The notes beneath the pieces were generated by a model, which was given only the letters and a program-made list of their open reading frames with translations, was not told where the DNA came from and made no database searches. This document shows positions 1 to 6,820 of a stretch of 51,332 nucleotides of DNA, piece after piece. Both the position numbers and the translations under genes were made by a program. Origin of the DNA: Paracoccus beibuensis (GTDB taxonomy: Bacteria; Pseudomonadota; Alphaproteobacteria; Rhodobacterales; Rhodobacteraceae). Position 1 is the first letter of the stretch; every line of letters starts with the position of its first letter. The DNA is taken from positions 1 through 51,332 of the forward strand of contig NZ_JAOTBD010000025.1 in assembly GCF_026162625.1 (NCBI RefSeq), given 5' to 3'.

Positions 1-1
1 G

Positions 2-176
2 TTCGGCTATCGGGCCATTGCCGCGCAATGGCATGCGGATCGTGCGGCCAAGCGCCCAAAGATCAGCAAGCTCGCAGTCAACCCCGTCCTGCGCGACTAC
101 GTGCAGGAACGGCTCTCAGGCTTCATGGCCACACCGGACGGCATCGCGTTCGAAGGACCCGTCGTGGTATGGAAGC
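2..176 (+). pseudogene. IS30-family transposase fragment
   Basis: Reading from base 2 without a start codon gives FGYRAIAAQWHADRAAKRPK, then a NPVLRDYVQERLSG stretch and GPVVVWK. This matches the region of IS30-type transposases between the N-terminal helix-turn-helix and the catalytic core (YRA..AQ..A..RR.RP, L....V...L). After about base 176 the similarity stops and the frame continues into sequence with no transposase character, so the DDE catalytic domain is absent. The element is therefore truncated at its right side and cut by the window edge at its left side. It lies downstream of gltX, which points toward it. Identification rests on remembered family patterns; the exact break point is uncertain by about 20 bases. 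Confidence 0.6.
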
Positions 177-384
177 TGAGCGATCCCGGCTTGCGTGATC
201 GGGGCGCCGGGGCAAGGCCTCCCTTTGCCGCAACAACGCCAAACACTGAGGCCGCATGCTTGCCCAAAGCTCCTTCTGTTCGAAGTCGCGTTCGCCTCTA
301 CCTTCGCTTATCGGCTATCAATCCTGGCTGCAACGTTCCCGTTCCACCGGAAGTTGAACGATCCGTGGGACATGCACCTCCGCC

Positions 385-398
385 GGGGGGGGGGGGGG
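385..398. repeat. Homopolymer run of 14 G
   Basis: Bases 385-398 are an uninterrupted G14 tract, then A, then G6. It is far longer than any other homopolymer in the window and lies in non-coding DNA downstream of gltX. Such a run is unstable in replication and hard to sequence, so its exact length should not be trusted. Confidence 0.9.
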
Positions 399-406
399 AG
401 GGGGGT

Positions 407-427
407 GCGGGGGCGGAAAGCCCCCGC
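407..427 (-). terminator. Probable gltX terminator hairpin
   Basis: Read on the minus strand, a 7-base perfect stem GCGGGGG / CCCCCGC with a 7-base loop lies 16 bases past the gltX stop codon. It is followed by a C-rich, not U-rich, tract, so intrinsic termination would be imperfect; it may act mainly as a 3'-end stabiliser. Confidence 0.5.
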
Positions 428-442
428 TGCCGCGGGACGCAA

Positions 443-1765
443 TCAGCCGCGCGCTTGCACGACCTGCAGCAGCGGCATCACGTCTGCCATCTCGGGCCCA
501 TGAGCCTGGCCTGTCACTGCCTTGCGCAGCGGCATGAAGAGGCTCTTGCCCTTGCGGCCAGTGACTTCCTTGACCTTGGCAGTCCACTCGCCCCAAGTGG
601 CGTCGCTATAGGGCGGCGGCGGCAGCAGCGTCATGGCCTGGGCGATGAAGTCGGCATCCTCGGGGTCGATCTGCGGCTCGGCGCCCTGGCTGAAGATCTG
701 CCACCAGCCGTCCAGATCCTCCAACCGGGTGATGTTCTGCGACGCGACGCGCCAGAACCGTTCGACCTGATCCCCGGGGACGCCAAGCGCCACGATGCGG
801 TCGCGCACGGCCTCCAGCGGCAGGGCCTGGTTGCGTTCACGCGTCAGGGGCCACAGGTCCTCGGCGTCGAACTTGGTGGGCGAGGCGCCGAACTGCCCCA
901 GGTCGAAGGCTGCGGCCAACTCATCCAGCGTCGCCAGTTCAACCGGCACGCCCGAACCCAGACGCGCCATCAGCGAGATCAGCGCCTCGGGGGCGACGCC
1001 ATTCTCACGCAGATCCTTCAGGGACAGTGCACCGATGCGCTTGGAAAGCTCCTCGCCCTTGGCACCGGTCAGCAGCGAATGGTGCGCGAAGGACGGCGGC
1101 GTGCCTCCGATGGCCCTGATGATCTGGATCTGCGTCGCGGTGTTGGTGACGTGGTCGGACCCGCGGACGATGTCGGTCACACCCATGTCCGTATCGTCCA
1201 CGCTGCTGGCGAAGGTATAGAGCACCTGCCCGTCCGCCCGGATCAGCACCGGGTCGCTGACCGAGGCCGCGTCGATCGAGATGTCGCCCAAGATGCCGTC
1301 AGTCCATTCGATGCGCTCCTGCTCCAGCAGGAAGCGCCAATAACCCTCGCGGCCCTCGGTCCGCAGGCGGTCGCGGTCCGCGTCCGACAGGTGCAGGCCG
1401 GTGCGGTCATAGACCGGCGGCTTGCCCATGTTCAGCTGCTTCTTGCGCTTCAGGTCCAGTTCGGTCGGCGTCTCGAACACTTCATACAGCCGCCCCGAAG
1501 CCTTCAGCGCCTCGGCCTCGGCCCGATAGCGGTCCAGGCGCAGCGACTGGCGTTCCTCGCGGTCCCAGTGCAGGCCCAGCCAGTCCAGGTCGCGCTTGAT
1601 GCCGTCGACATATTCCTGCTTGCTGCGTTCCTGATCGGTGTCGTCCAGGCGCAGGATGAAGGTCCCGCCAGCCTTTCGGGCGATCAGATAGTTGAACAGC
1701 GCGGTGCGCAGGTTGCCCACATGGATATGGCCGGTGGGCGAAGGCGCGAAACGGGTGATGGTCAT
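443..1765 (-). CDS. gltX: Glutamyl-tRNA synthetase
   Basis: This 440-residue class I aminoacyl-tRNA synthetase charges tRNA-Glu in the cytoplasm. The HIGH signature appears as HIHVG at residues 13-17 within a PSPTG context. The KMSKS loop appears as LSKR at 240-243, a common variant in this family. The zinc-ligand cysteines found in the E. coli type are absent, and the length fits the shorter alphaproteobacterial GluRS type. Many alphaproteobacteria carry two GluRS proteins, one of which acts on tRNA-Gln, and I cannot tell which one this is. The ATG at 1765 is preferred over upstream in-frame starts because it has AGGAG ahead of it and begins exactly at the family N terminus (MTITRFAPSPTG). 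The open frame upstream is only the antisense of the next gene. It is transcribed divergently from the zincin gene. Confidence 0.95.
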   Translation of the reverse strand: MTITRFAPSPTGHIHVGNLRTALFNYLIARKAGGTFILRLDDTDQERSKQEYVDGIKRDLDWLGLHWDREERQSLRLDRYRAEAEALKASGRLYEVFETPTELDLKRKKQLNMGKPPVYDRTGLHLSDADRDRLRTEGREGYWRFLLEQERIEWTDGILGDISIDAASVSDPVLIRADGQVLYTFASSVDDTDMGVTDIVRGSDHVTNTATQIQIIRAIGGTPPSFAHHSLLTGAKGEELSKRIGALSLKDLRENGVAPEALISLMARLGSGVPVELATLDELAAAFDLGQFGASPTKFDAEDLWPLTRERNQALPLEAVRDRIVALGVPGDQVERFWRVASQNITRLEDLDGWWQIFSQGAEPQIDPEDADFIAQAMTLLPPPPYSDATWGEWTAKVKEVTGRKGKSLFMPLRKAVTGQAHGPEMADVMPLLQVVQARG

Positions 1766-1843
1766 GGGCTTCTCCTGTTGCAGTTGCTCTTTCACAACCG
1801 GGCATTTTTGTCCATATCGGGGGCATGAACGCAGGAGGCCTGG

Positions 1844-2251
1844 ATGAGTGACTGGGACGGGCGCACGGCCCCCGACGCGGCCGAAATAGAGGCCATGGCC
1901 CGAACGGCGCTGGACGGCCTGCCGCCGGAATTCCGCGAGGCCGCCGCCCAGGTCGCCCTGCACGTGGCCGAATTCGCCCCCGAGGACGTGCTGGACGAAT
2001 TGCAGATCGACGATCCGTTCGAACTGACGGGCCTTTATGACGGCATCCCGCTGACCGAGAAGTCGATCGCCGACCAGCCGGGCGGGCCCGACACCATCTG
2101 GATCTATCGCCGCCCCATCCTGGACGAATGGGCATCGCGCGGCGATGTCACCCTTGGCGATCTGGTCGTCCATATCGTCACGCACGAGATGGCGCATCAC
2201 TTCGGCTGGTCGGACGACGACATCGCCACCATCGACCGCTGGTGGGAATGA
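1844..2251 (+). CDS. Small zinc metallopeptidase-like protein (zincin family)
   Basis: This 135-residue acidic protein has the zinc-protease signature HEMAH at residues 114-118 near its C terminus, followed by GWSDDDI, where the aspartates could provide a third ligand. The size, the position of the motif and the LDELQIDDPFELTGLYDG region match the small metallopeptidase family known as DUF1025/zincin-like. No substrate is established for that family to my knowledge. There is no signal peptide, so it is probably cytoplasmic. A GGAGG-like site precedes the ATG. Its stop codon overlaps the start of the downstream PfkB kinase (ATGA), implying translational coupling, although no functional link is obvious. 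Confidence 0.85.
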   Translation: MSDWDGRTAPDAAEIEAMARTALDGLPPEFREAAAQVALHVAEFAPEDVLDELQIDDPFELTGLYDGIPLTEKSIADQPGGPDTIWIYRRPILDEWASRGDVTLGDLVVHIVTHEMAHHFGWSDDDIATIDRWWE

Positions 2252-3201
2252 GCGGCCAGGCCCCCATCCTGACCGTCACGCTGAACCCGGCGCTGGACCT
2301 GTCCACCGCCGCGGACAGCGTCATTCCCGACCTCAAGCTGCGCTGCGACAAGCCGCGGCTGGACCCGGGCGGCGGCGGCATCAATGTCAGTCGTGCGATC
2401 AAGGTGATCGGCGGGCAGTCGACCGCGATGGTCGCGCTTGGCGGTCCGACAGGAACGCGGCTGGCCGAAATGCTGAAATCCGCAGGCCTGCAGGTCCTGC
2501 GCCTGACCGCGCCGGGTGAGACGCGCCAGTCGCTGGCGGTCACCGACCGTGCCACCGGTGGGCAGTACCGCTTCGTGATGCCCGGCCCCGAATGGCACAT
2601 GGCGCAGGTCGCCATCGCCATCGCCGCCATCGCCGAGGCCGCCCTGGCCGGTGGCTGGGTCGTCGTCTCCGGCTCGAACCCTCCCGGCGTGGCGGCGGGG
2701 TTCGAACAGATGCTGACGGTGCGGCTGAAGGACGGACGGGCGCGGCTGCTGGTCGACACCTCTGGCGAGGCGCTGCGGGCCATGGCGGGGTCGTCGATCC
2801 CCGTCGACGTGCTGCGCATGGACAGCCACGAGGCCGAGGGCCTGGCCGGCCGCCCCCTGCCCCTTCGCAGCGACAGCGCGGCCTTTGCAGCGGGTCTTGT
2901 GCAAGACGGCGCAGCGCGGTCGGTGATCGTGGCGCGCGGGGCCGACGGGTCGGTCATCGCCGGACCGGACGGCGCCTGGCATGCGGCGGCCGCGCCCGTG
3001 CAGGTGGTCAGCGCGGTCGGCGCCGGCGACAGCTTCACCGCAGGCTTCGTGCTGGCCATGGCCCGCGACTGGCCCGCGCAAGAGGCGCTGGCCTTGGGCG
3101 CCGCCGCCGCCTCGGCTGCGGTCATGACCCCGGCGACGGAACTCTGCCACGCAGATGACGTGCGCCACTTCTATTCGCAGCGTGTGATCACGCGGCTCTG
3201 A
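2248..3201 (+). CDS. PfkB-family sugar kinase, 1-phosphofructokinase type
   Basis: This 317-residue ribokinase-fold kinase has the hexose-phosphate-kinase N terminus TVTLNPALD (about residues 9-17). It also has a glycine-rich GGGGINVSRA lid and sugar site (41-50) and the C-terminal GAGDS signature at 258-262 containing the catalytic base Asp261. The NPALD start and overall length fit the 1-phosphofructokinase / 6-phosphofructokinase-2 / tagatose-6-phosphate kinase group; the precise substrate cannot be read from sequence. No PTS fructose genes are nearby, which argues against a dedicated fruK and favours a PfkB-like glycolytic or bypass role. The start at 2248 overlaps the upstream stop codon by four bases. 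An open frame extends further upstream but only as a shadow of the zincin gene. Confidence 0.88.
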   Translation: MSGQAPILTVTLNPALDLSTAADSVIPDLKLRCDKPRLDPGGGGINVSRAIKVIGGQSTAMVALGGPTGTRLAEMLKSAGLQVLRLTAPGETRQSLAVTDRATGGQYRFVMPGPEWHMAQVAIAIAAIAEAALAGGWVVVSGSNPPGVAAGFEQMLTVRLKDGRARLLVDTSGEALRAMAGSSIPVDVLRMDSHEAEGLAGRPLPLRSDSAAFAAGLVQDGAARSVIVARGADGSVIAGPDGAWHAAAAPVQVVSAVGAGDSFTAGFVLAMARDWPAQEALALGAAAASAAVMTPATELCHADDVRHFYSQRVITRL

Positions 3202-3207
3202 CGGATC

Positions 3208-3233
3208 AAAAAAGGCCGCCCCGAAGGACGGCC
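3208..3233 (-). terminator. Intrinsic terminator of the 3257-3583 gene
   Basis: On the minus strand an 8-base stem GGCCGTCC / GGGCGGCC (one G-T pair) with a TTCG loop is followed by six T. It lies 24 bases past the stop codon of the minus-strand gene and just after the PfkB kinase stop, so it separates two convergent genes. Confidence 0.85.
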
Positions 3234-3256
3234 CTGAAGTCTGCGCTGCGCACGGA

Positions 3257-3583
3257 TCAGGCGGCTTCGGCTTCCTCGGCCTCTGCGGCCATGCGACGTT
3301 CGCTTTCCTCGCGCGACAGCGCGACCGAGGTGCGCACGCCCTTGGATACGAATTCCATCAGGCCCTTCACCACGCGCTCGTTCGGGTCGATGCCGGCGCA
3401 GGACAGGACCTCGCGTCCATCCCGCGACCGCGCCCAACGGGCGATCTGTTCCGGGCCATTGCCATACTTCTTGTCGTCAGCAATGGCGTCATCCAAGGCT
3501 GCCAGCACCACCGCTGCAAACAGCTTGCGGGCCCGCTGGCCCTGTTCGAAATTGAAGGCCGAGCCGTCAACAAAATCGCGCAT
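3257..3583 (-). CDS. Conserved Rhodobacterales protein of unknown function (DUF6280-like)
   Basis: This is a 108-residue soluble protein beginning MRDFVDGSAF. Its middle contains LDDAIADDKKYGNGPEQIARWARSRDGREVLSCAGI, and its tail is acidic and alanine-rich (EAEEAEAA). I recall nearly identical small proteins throughout Rhodobacteraceae, annotated as DUF6280; the family name is from memory. There is no signal peptide, membrane segment or catalytic motif. The single cysteine sits in SCAGIDPNER. A high basic/acidic content with a helical pattern suggests an adaptor or nucleic-acid-associated role, but no function should be assigned. The ATG at 3583 is chosen because the conserved sequence begins there, although the ribosome site is weak. 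It has its own terminator and a 359-base upstream spacer, so it is monocistronic. Confidence 0.85.
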   Translation of the reverse strand: MRDFVDGSAFNFEQGQRARKLFAAVVLAALDDAIADDKKYGNGPEQIARWARSRDGREVLSCAGIDPNERVVKGLMEFVSKGVRTSVALSREESERRMAAEAEEAEAA

Positions 3584-3763
3584 CTTGTTTCGTCCATTTC
3601 TTGCGGTCCCATCAGACGACAGGACCAATGGGGGAAACTGGACGCTTCCCCTGTTTCTTGACTTCCGTTTCTCCGACGGTGCCGCCTGCAATAGCTCTTT
3701 GCACCGTTGATTCGGTATCCCCTCTGCCGCATGCCTGCCATGCTTTACCTGCATGCCATGAAT

Positions 3764-3785
3764 TTTTGGGAAATTTCGCCCAAAA
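3764..3785. promoter_or_regulatory. Inverted repeat TTTTGGG-N8-CCCAAAA
   Basis: A perfect 7+7 inverted repeat with an 8-base AT-rich centre (AAATTTCG) sits 181 bases upstream of the 3257-3583 gene and 158 bases upstream of efp. The geometry suits a dimeric regulator. It could also be a small hairpin in a long leader. No regulator can be named. Confidence 0.4.
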
Positions 3786-3848
3786 CCGAACATGCCAGCG
3801 ATGTCTTGCCACGGATGGCGCCTTGACAACGCCGCAGATCCGTTCTGG

Positions 3849-3877
3849 TTGCCTGATGCTGCAGGCCTCGATATAGG
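3849..3877 (+). promoter_or_regulatory. Candidate sigma70-type promoter of efp
   Basis: TTGCCT and TATAGG are separated by exactly 17 bases and lie 66 bases before the efp start codon. The same TTGCCT-N17-TATAG pattern occurs before the peroxiredoxin gene. A TTGACA at 3823-3828 has no matching -10 element at the right distance. Confidence 0.45.
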
Positions 3878-3942
3878 GGGCCAATCCTGCCGTTCAACGC
3901 CCCGGACGGCCTGAATTCCCGCAAACTCACGAGAAGCGATCC

Positions 3943-4506
3943 ATGCCCAAGATCAACGGCAACGAAATCCGCCCCGGCAACGTGCTGGAGCATGACGGGG
4001 GCCTGTGGGCTGCCGTGAAGGTGAACCATGTCAAGCCCGGCAAGGGCGGCGCCTTCGCCCAGGTCGAGATGAAGAACCTCCGCGACGGCCGCAAGCTGAA
4101 CGAGCGATTCCGGTCGGAAGACAAGGTTGAGCGCGTGCGCCTGGACCAGAAGGACCAGCAGTTCCTGTACGAATCCGACGGCAAGCTGGTCTTCATGGAC
4201 AGCGAGACCTTCGAGCAGACCGAGCTTGACGCCGAGCTGCTGGGCGACCGCCGCCCCTTCCTGCAGGACGGCATGACCGCCACCATCGAATACTATGGCG
4301 AAGAAGCCCTGTCGGTGTCGATCCCGCAGAAGGTCACCTGCACCGTCGCCGAGACCGAGCCGGTCGTGAAGGGCCAGACGGCCGCCAACAGCTACAAGCC
4401 CGCCATCCTGGACAACGGCGTGCGCATCATGATCCCCCCCTTCGTGGGCGAGGGCGAGGCGATCATCGTCAACACCGAGATGTTCGAATACAGCGAACGC
4501 GCCTGA
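3943..4506 (+). CDS. efp: Translation elongation factor P
   Basis: This 187-residue EF-P rescues ribosomes stalled at consecutive prolines. The KOW-like N domain starts [13 protein letters not shown], and the modification loop KPGKGGAF places a lysine at position 34, the residue that is beta-lysylated in many bacteria. Two OB-type domains follow, with the family C-terminal pattern [14 protein letters not shown] and VNTEMFEY. Length is normal. The lysine-modifying enzymes EpmA and EpmB are not in this window. The gene stands alone, with a candidate promoter upstream and a strong terminator 28 bases past its stop codon. Confidence 0.96.
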   Translation: MPKINGNEIRPGNVLEHDGGLWAAVKVNHVKPGKGGAFAQVEMKNLRDGRKLNERFRSEDKVERVRLDQKDQQFLYESDGKLVFMDSETFEQTELDAELLGDRRPFLQDGMTATIEYYGEEALSVSIPQKVTCTVAETEPVVKGQTAANSYKPAILDNGVRIMIPPFVGEGEAIIVNTEMFEYSERA

Positions 4507-4533
4507 TCTTCGCGCCCTTGGCGATACCGTTTC

Positions 4534-4560
4534 AACGCCCCGCGCCAGCCGCGGGGCGTT
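4534..4560 (+). terminator. efp terminator
   Basis: A perfect 11-base stem AACGCCCCGCG / CGCGGGGCGTT with a 5-base loop lies 28 bases after efp. It ends in TT and is followed by CTCATT, so the U tract is short, but the stem is one of the strongest in the window. Confidence 0.75.
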
Positions 4561-4653
4561 CTCATTGTCCGTCCGCGACGTCACGTCCGCATTGACCGGC
4601 TGCACGATGCCGCGTTCTTTCTGGCCACCCTGCCCCTTGCCGAAGGTCCTGCC

Positions 4654-5019
4654 ATGAACGACGCGCTGAACCTGACGGGACGGCTGCTGATCGCGATCCT
4701 GTTTCTGGGTGGCGCCGTCCAGAAGCTGACCGATCCTTTGCAGGTCGAGGGGATGCTGGCCGGCATCGGCCTGCCCGCCGCGCTCGTCTGGCCGGTCGCG
4801 TTCTTCAACCTTGCGGCCGGGCTCGCGCTTTTGCTGGGACCGCGGGTGCGCGTCGTGGCGGTGGCGCTGGCGGTCTATTGCATCGGCACCAGTTGGTTTC
4901 ACTGGCAGCTGCGTGCAGATCCCTGGCAAGTCACCATTGCCGTGAAGAACTGGGCGGTTGGCGGCGGCCTGCTGATCCTGGCGGCGCAGGGTCCCGGCAG
5001 GTGGGTCCGCTGGCGCTAG
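4654..5019 (+). CDS. DoxX-like small membrane protein
   Basis: This 121-residue protein has four hydrophobic segments (about residues 8-22, 40-62, 66-80 and 96-112) and the DoxX-type pattern LLIAILFLGGAVQKLTDP near the N terminus. Members of this broad family sit in the inner membrane. Some are linked to quinone or sulfur oxidation and others to oxidative stress, so no specific activity can be assigned. It follows the efp terminator, so it must have its own promoter. Its 3' end overlaps the convergent dinB gene by four bases. Confidence 0.75.
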   Translation: MNDALNLTGRLLIAILFLGGAVQKLTDPLQVEGMLAGIGLPAALVWPVAFFNLAAGLALLLGPRVRVVAVALAVYCIGTSWFHWQLRADPWQVTIAVKNWAVGGGLLILAAQGPGRWVRWR

Positions 5020-6104
5020 TCGAACAGGCTCAGCTGTCCGTCATCGCCGTCGTCATGGTCGAAGCCCGACAGCGTGATCCCCAACAGTCGTGCGCCGCGG
5101 GGGTCCGGCAGCACGCCGGCGGCCAGGTCGCCGGCGATGTCCAGCAGCTCGGCCTCGGACGCGACCGCGTGGCCCAGGCTACGCGCCCGCGTGATCTGGC
5201 GAAAGTCCGCGAACTTGACCTTCAGCGTTACCGTCCGCCCGCGCAGCTCGTGGCGCGACGTGGCTGACCAGACCTTGGCGGCCAGGGGCACCAGGGCCTC
5301 GATCGCCGCATCCAGCGTCATCAGGTCGGCCGGATAGGTGTTCTCGGCCCCCGCCGACTTGCGGATGCGGTCCGGGCTGACCCGCCGATGGTCGATACCG
5401 CGAGAGATGTTCCAGTAATAGCGGCCCGACTTCCCGAACCGCCGCGTCAGGAAGTCGAGGTCCTGCGCCCGCAGGTCGGCGCCCGTCTCGATACCCATGG
5501 CCTGCATCTTGGCCGCCGTCGCAGGGCCGATGCCGTGGAACTTGCCCACCGGCAGCGACAGCACGAAGTCGGGGCCCTTCTCGGGCGTGATGACGCACAG
5601 CCCGTCGGGCTTGTTCTGGTCCGAGGCCAGCTTGGCCAGGAACTTGTTATAGCTGACGCCGGCGCTGGCGGTCAGCTGCGTCGCCTCGCGGATGCGGGCG
5701 CGGATCTCCTTGGCGATGGCGGTGGCGGTGCGGCCGGCGACGGTGTCGGTCACGTCCAGATAGGCCTCGTCCAGGGACAGCGGCTCGACCAGCGGCGTGT
5801 AGTCATGAAAGATCGCGCGGATCTGCTGGCTGACGGCGCGATAGACGTCGAACCGGTGACGCACGAAGATCAGGTCGGGACACAACCGCGCCGCCCTGAC
5901 AGAGGGCATGGCGCTGCGCACGCCGAAGACCCGCGCCTCGTAGCTGGCGGCCGCCACGACACCGCGCGCCGACGATCCGCCGACCGCCACGGGCTTGCCG
6001 CGCAGCCCGGGAAAATCGCGCTGCTCGACCGAGGCGAAGAACGCGTCCATGTCGACATGGATGATCTTGCGCAGTCCGGGGTCCGGCTGCGCATCCGGCG
6101 TCAT
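5016..6104 (-). CDS. dinB: DNA polymerase IV (Y family)
   Basis: This 362-residue error-prone translesion polymerase carries the Y-family metal-binding motif HVDMDAFFASVE at residues 16-27, with Asp18 and the steric-gate region. A second acidic motif SLDEAYLDVT contains Asp112 and Glu113. The thumb motif KFLAKLASDQNKPDG and a little-finger domain follow. The very C terminus QLSLFD is a good match to the sliding-clamp-binding consensus QLxLF, so clamp recruitment is expected. The ATG at 6104 overlaps the stop codon of the upstream ygfZ-like gene (ATGA), making these two genes translationally coupled. I see no LexA-type operator, which would lie upstream of the whole cluster rather than here. 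Confidence 0.95.
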   Translation of the reverse strand: MTPDAQPDPGLRKIIHVDMDAFFASVEQRDFPGLRGKPVAVGGSSARGVVAAASYEARVFGVRSAMPSVRAARLCPDLIFVRHRFDVYRAVSQQIRAIFHDYTPLVEPLSLDEAYLDVTDTVAGRTATAIAKEIRARIREATQLTASAGVSYNKFLAKLASDQNKPDGLCVITPEKGPDFVLSLPVGKFHGIGPATAAKMQAMGIETGADLRAQDLDFLTRRFGKSGRYYWNISRGIDHRRVSPDRIRKSAGAENTYPADLMTLDAAIEALVPLAAKVWSATSRHELRGRTVTLKVKFADFRQITRARSLGHAVASEAELLDIAGDLAAGVLPDPRGARLLGITLSGFDHDDGDDGQLSLFD

Positions 6105-6820
6105 GCGGGAAACAGCCGCGCCTCGCCCGCCTGCATGTCGGGGGCCACGCGGTCGTGACGGACATGGGCGATGGCGCGCCCGCCGGACTGGGTGAAGACC
6201 GTCCCGACCTCGCGCCCATTGGCGGTGATCGGGGTGCCGACCGGGGCCTCGCCCTCGATCCGCAGCACGGTCAGGCCCTTGCGAAGCTCGGTCTTGTGTT
6301 TCATGCGCGCCGTGACCTCTTGGCCGACATAGCAGCCCTTGCGGAAGTCGACGCCGTGCAGCCGCTCGAACCCGACCTCAAGGATGAAGGTATCGTTCGG
6401 GATCAGCTCGACCAGCGTCTCGGGGATGCAATATTCGACCCGGATCGCGTCCCAATCCGTGCCGTCATCACCCTCGGCGCCATAGTGCCGCCAGCCGAGC
6501 GCCGGGTGTCGCGGATCGGGAATCGCCCCCTCGGGCATGGGTCCCGTGCCGCACGCCACAGGCTTGTCCACCACCTCCAGCGCAACCTTGGACCGCAGCT
6601 TGTACATCGACAGCCGCCGCACCAGGTCTTCGGCCAGCCGCGCATCGACATCGACCAGCAGCGCGTCGCCCTCTGGCACGACCAGGAAATCGGCCAGGTA
6701 CTTGCCCTGCGGCGTCAGCAGCGCCGCCCAGCAGGGCGCCCGAGAGACATCGTTCGTGACAAGCCCTTGCAGGAAAGGAACGCGGTCCTCTCCGGTCAGG
6801 CGGATGATCTGGCGGGTCAT
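6101..6820 (-). CDS. YgfZ/GcvT-domain folate-binding protein
   Basis: This 239-residue protein resembles the tetrahydrofolate-binding T-protein of glycine cleavage but is the smaller YgfZ/Iba57 type. That type supports assembly or repair of certain iron-sulfur proteins. The diagnostic motif KGCYVGQE is present at residues 161-168 with the conserved Cys163. The N-terminal TPQGKYLADFLV is also typical. No signal peptide is present. It sits between an ABC exporter and dinB, overlapping both by four bases (ATGA at each junction), so the three are one transcriptional unit. A functional link is not obvious. Confidence 0.88.
   Translation of the reverse strand: MTRQIIRLTGEDRVPFLQGLVTNDVSRAPCWAALLTPQGKYLADFLVVPEGDALLVDVDARLAEDLVRRLSMYKLRSKVALEVVDKPVACGTGPMPEGAIPDPRHPALGWRHYGAEGDDGTDWDAIRVEYCIPETLVELIPNDTFILEVGFERLHGVDFRKGCYVGQEVTARMKHKTELRKGLTVLRIEGEAPVGTPITANGREVGTVFTQSGGRAIAHVRHDRVAPDMQAGEARLFPA

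Larger units (their letters stand above)
177..442. other. Intergenic tail after IS30 fragment, with G14 tract
   Basis: This stretch separates the IS30 remnant from the 3' end of gltX. An open frame runs through it on the plus strand, but it continues as the antisense of gltX, and I recognise no protein in any frame. It holds a run of 14 G at 385-398 followed by A and six more G, and then the gltX terminator. It is probably debris from the insertion, but I cannot assign it. Confidence 0.4.
3584..3942. other. Divergent intergenic region between the DUF6280-like gene and efp
   Basis: This 359-base region contains no gene I can support. It is noticeably more AT-rich around 3760-3790 than its surroundings. 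It holds the inverted repeat at 3764-3785, a cluster of GCATGCC/TGCCATG words at about 3728-3760, and the candidate efp promoter at 3849-3877. Confidence 0.6.

Noticed and set aside
101..1828. Long plus-strand open frame of 575 codons opposite gltX
   Set aside because: It is the antisense of gltX: the gltX product has all synthetase motifs, and this frame has no recognisable domain and an arginine/glutamine/aspartate-rich shadow composition.
3823..3828. TTGACA as -35 element of efp
   Set aside because: No TATA-like hexamer lies 16-18 bases downstream; the TTGCCT further down has a correctly spaced TATAGG.
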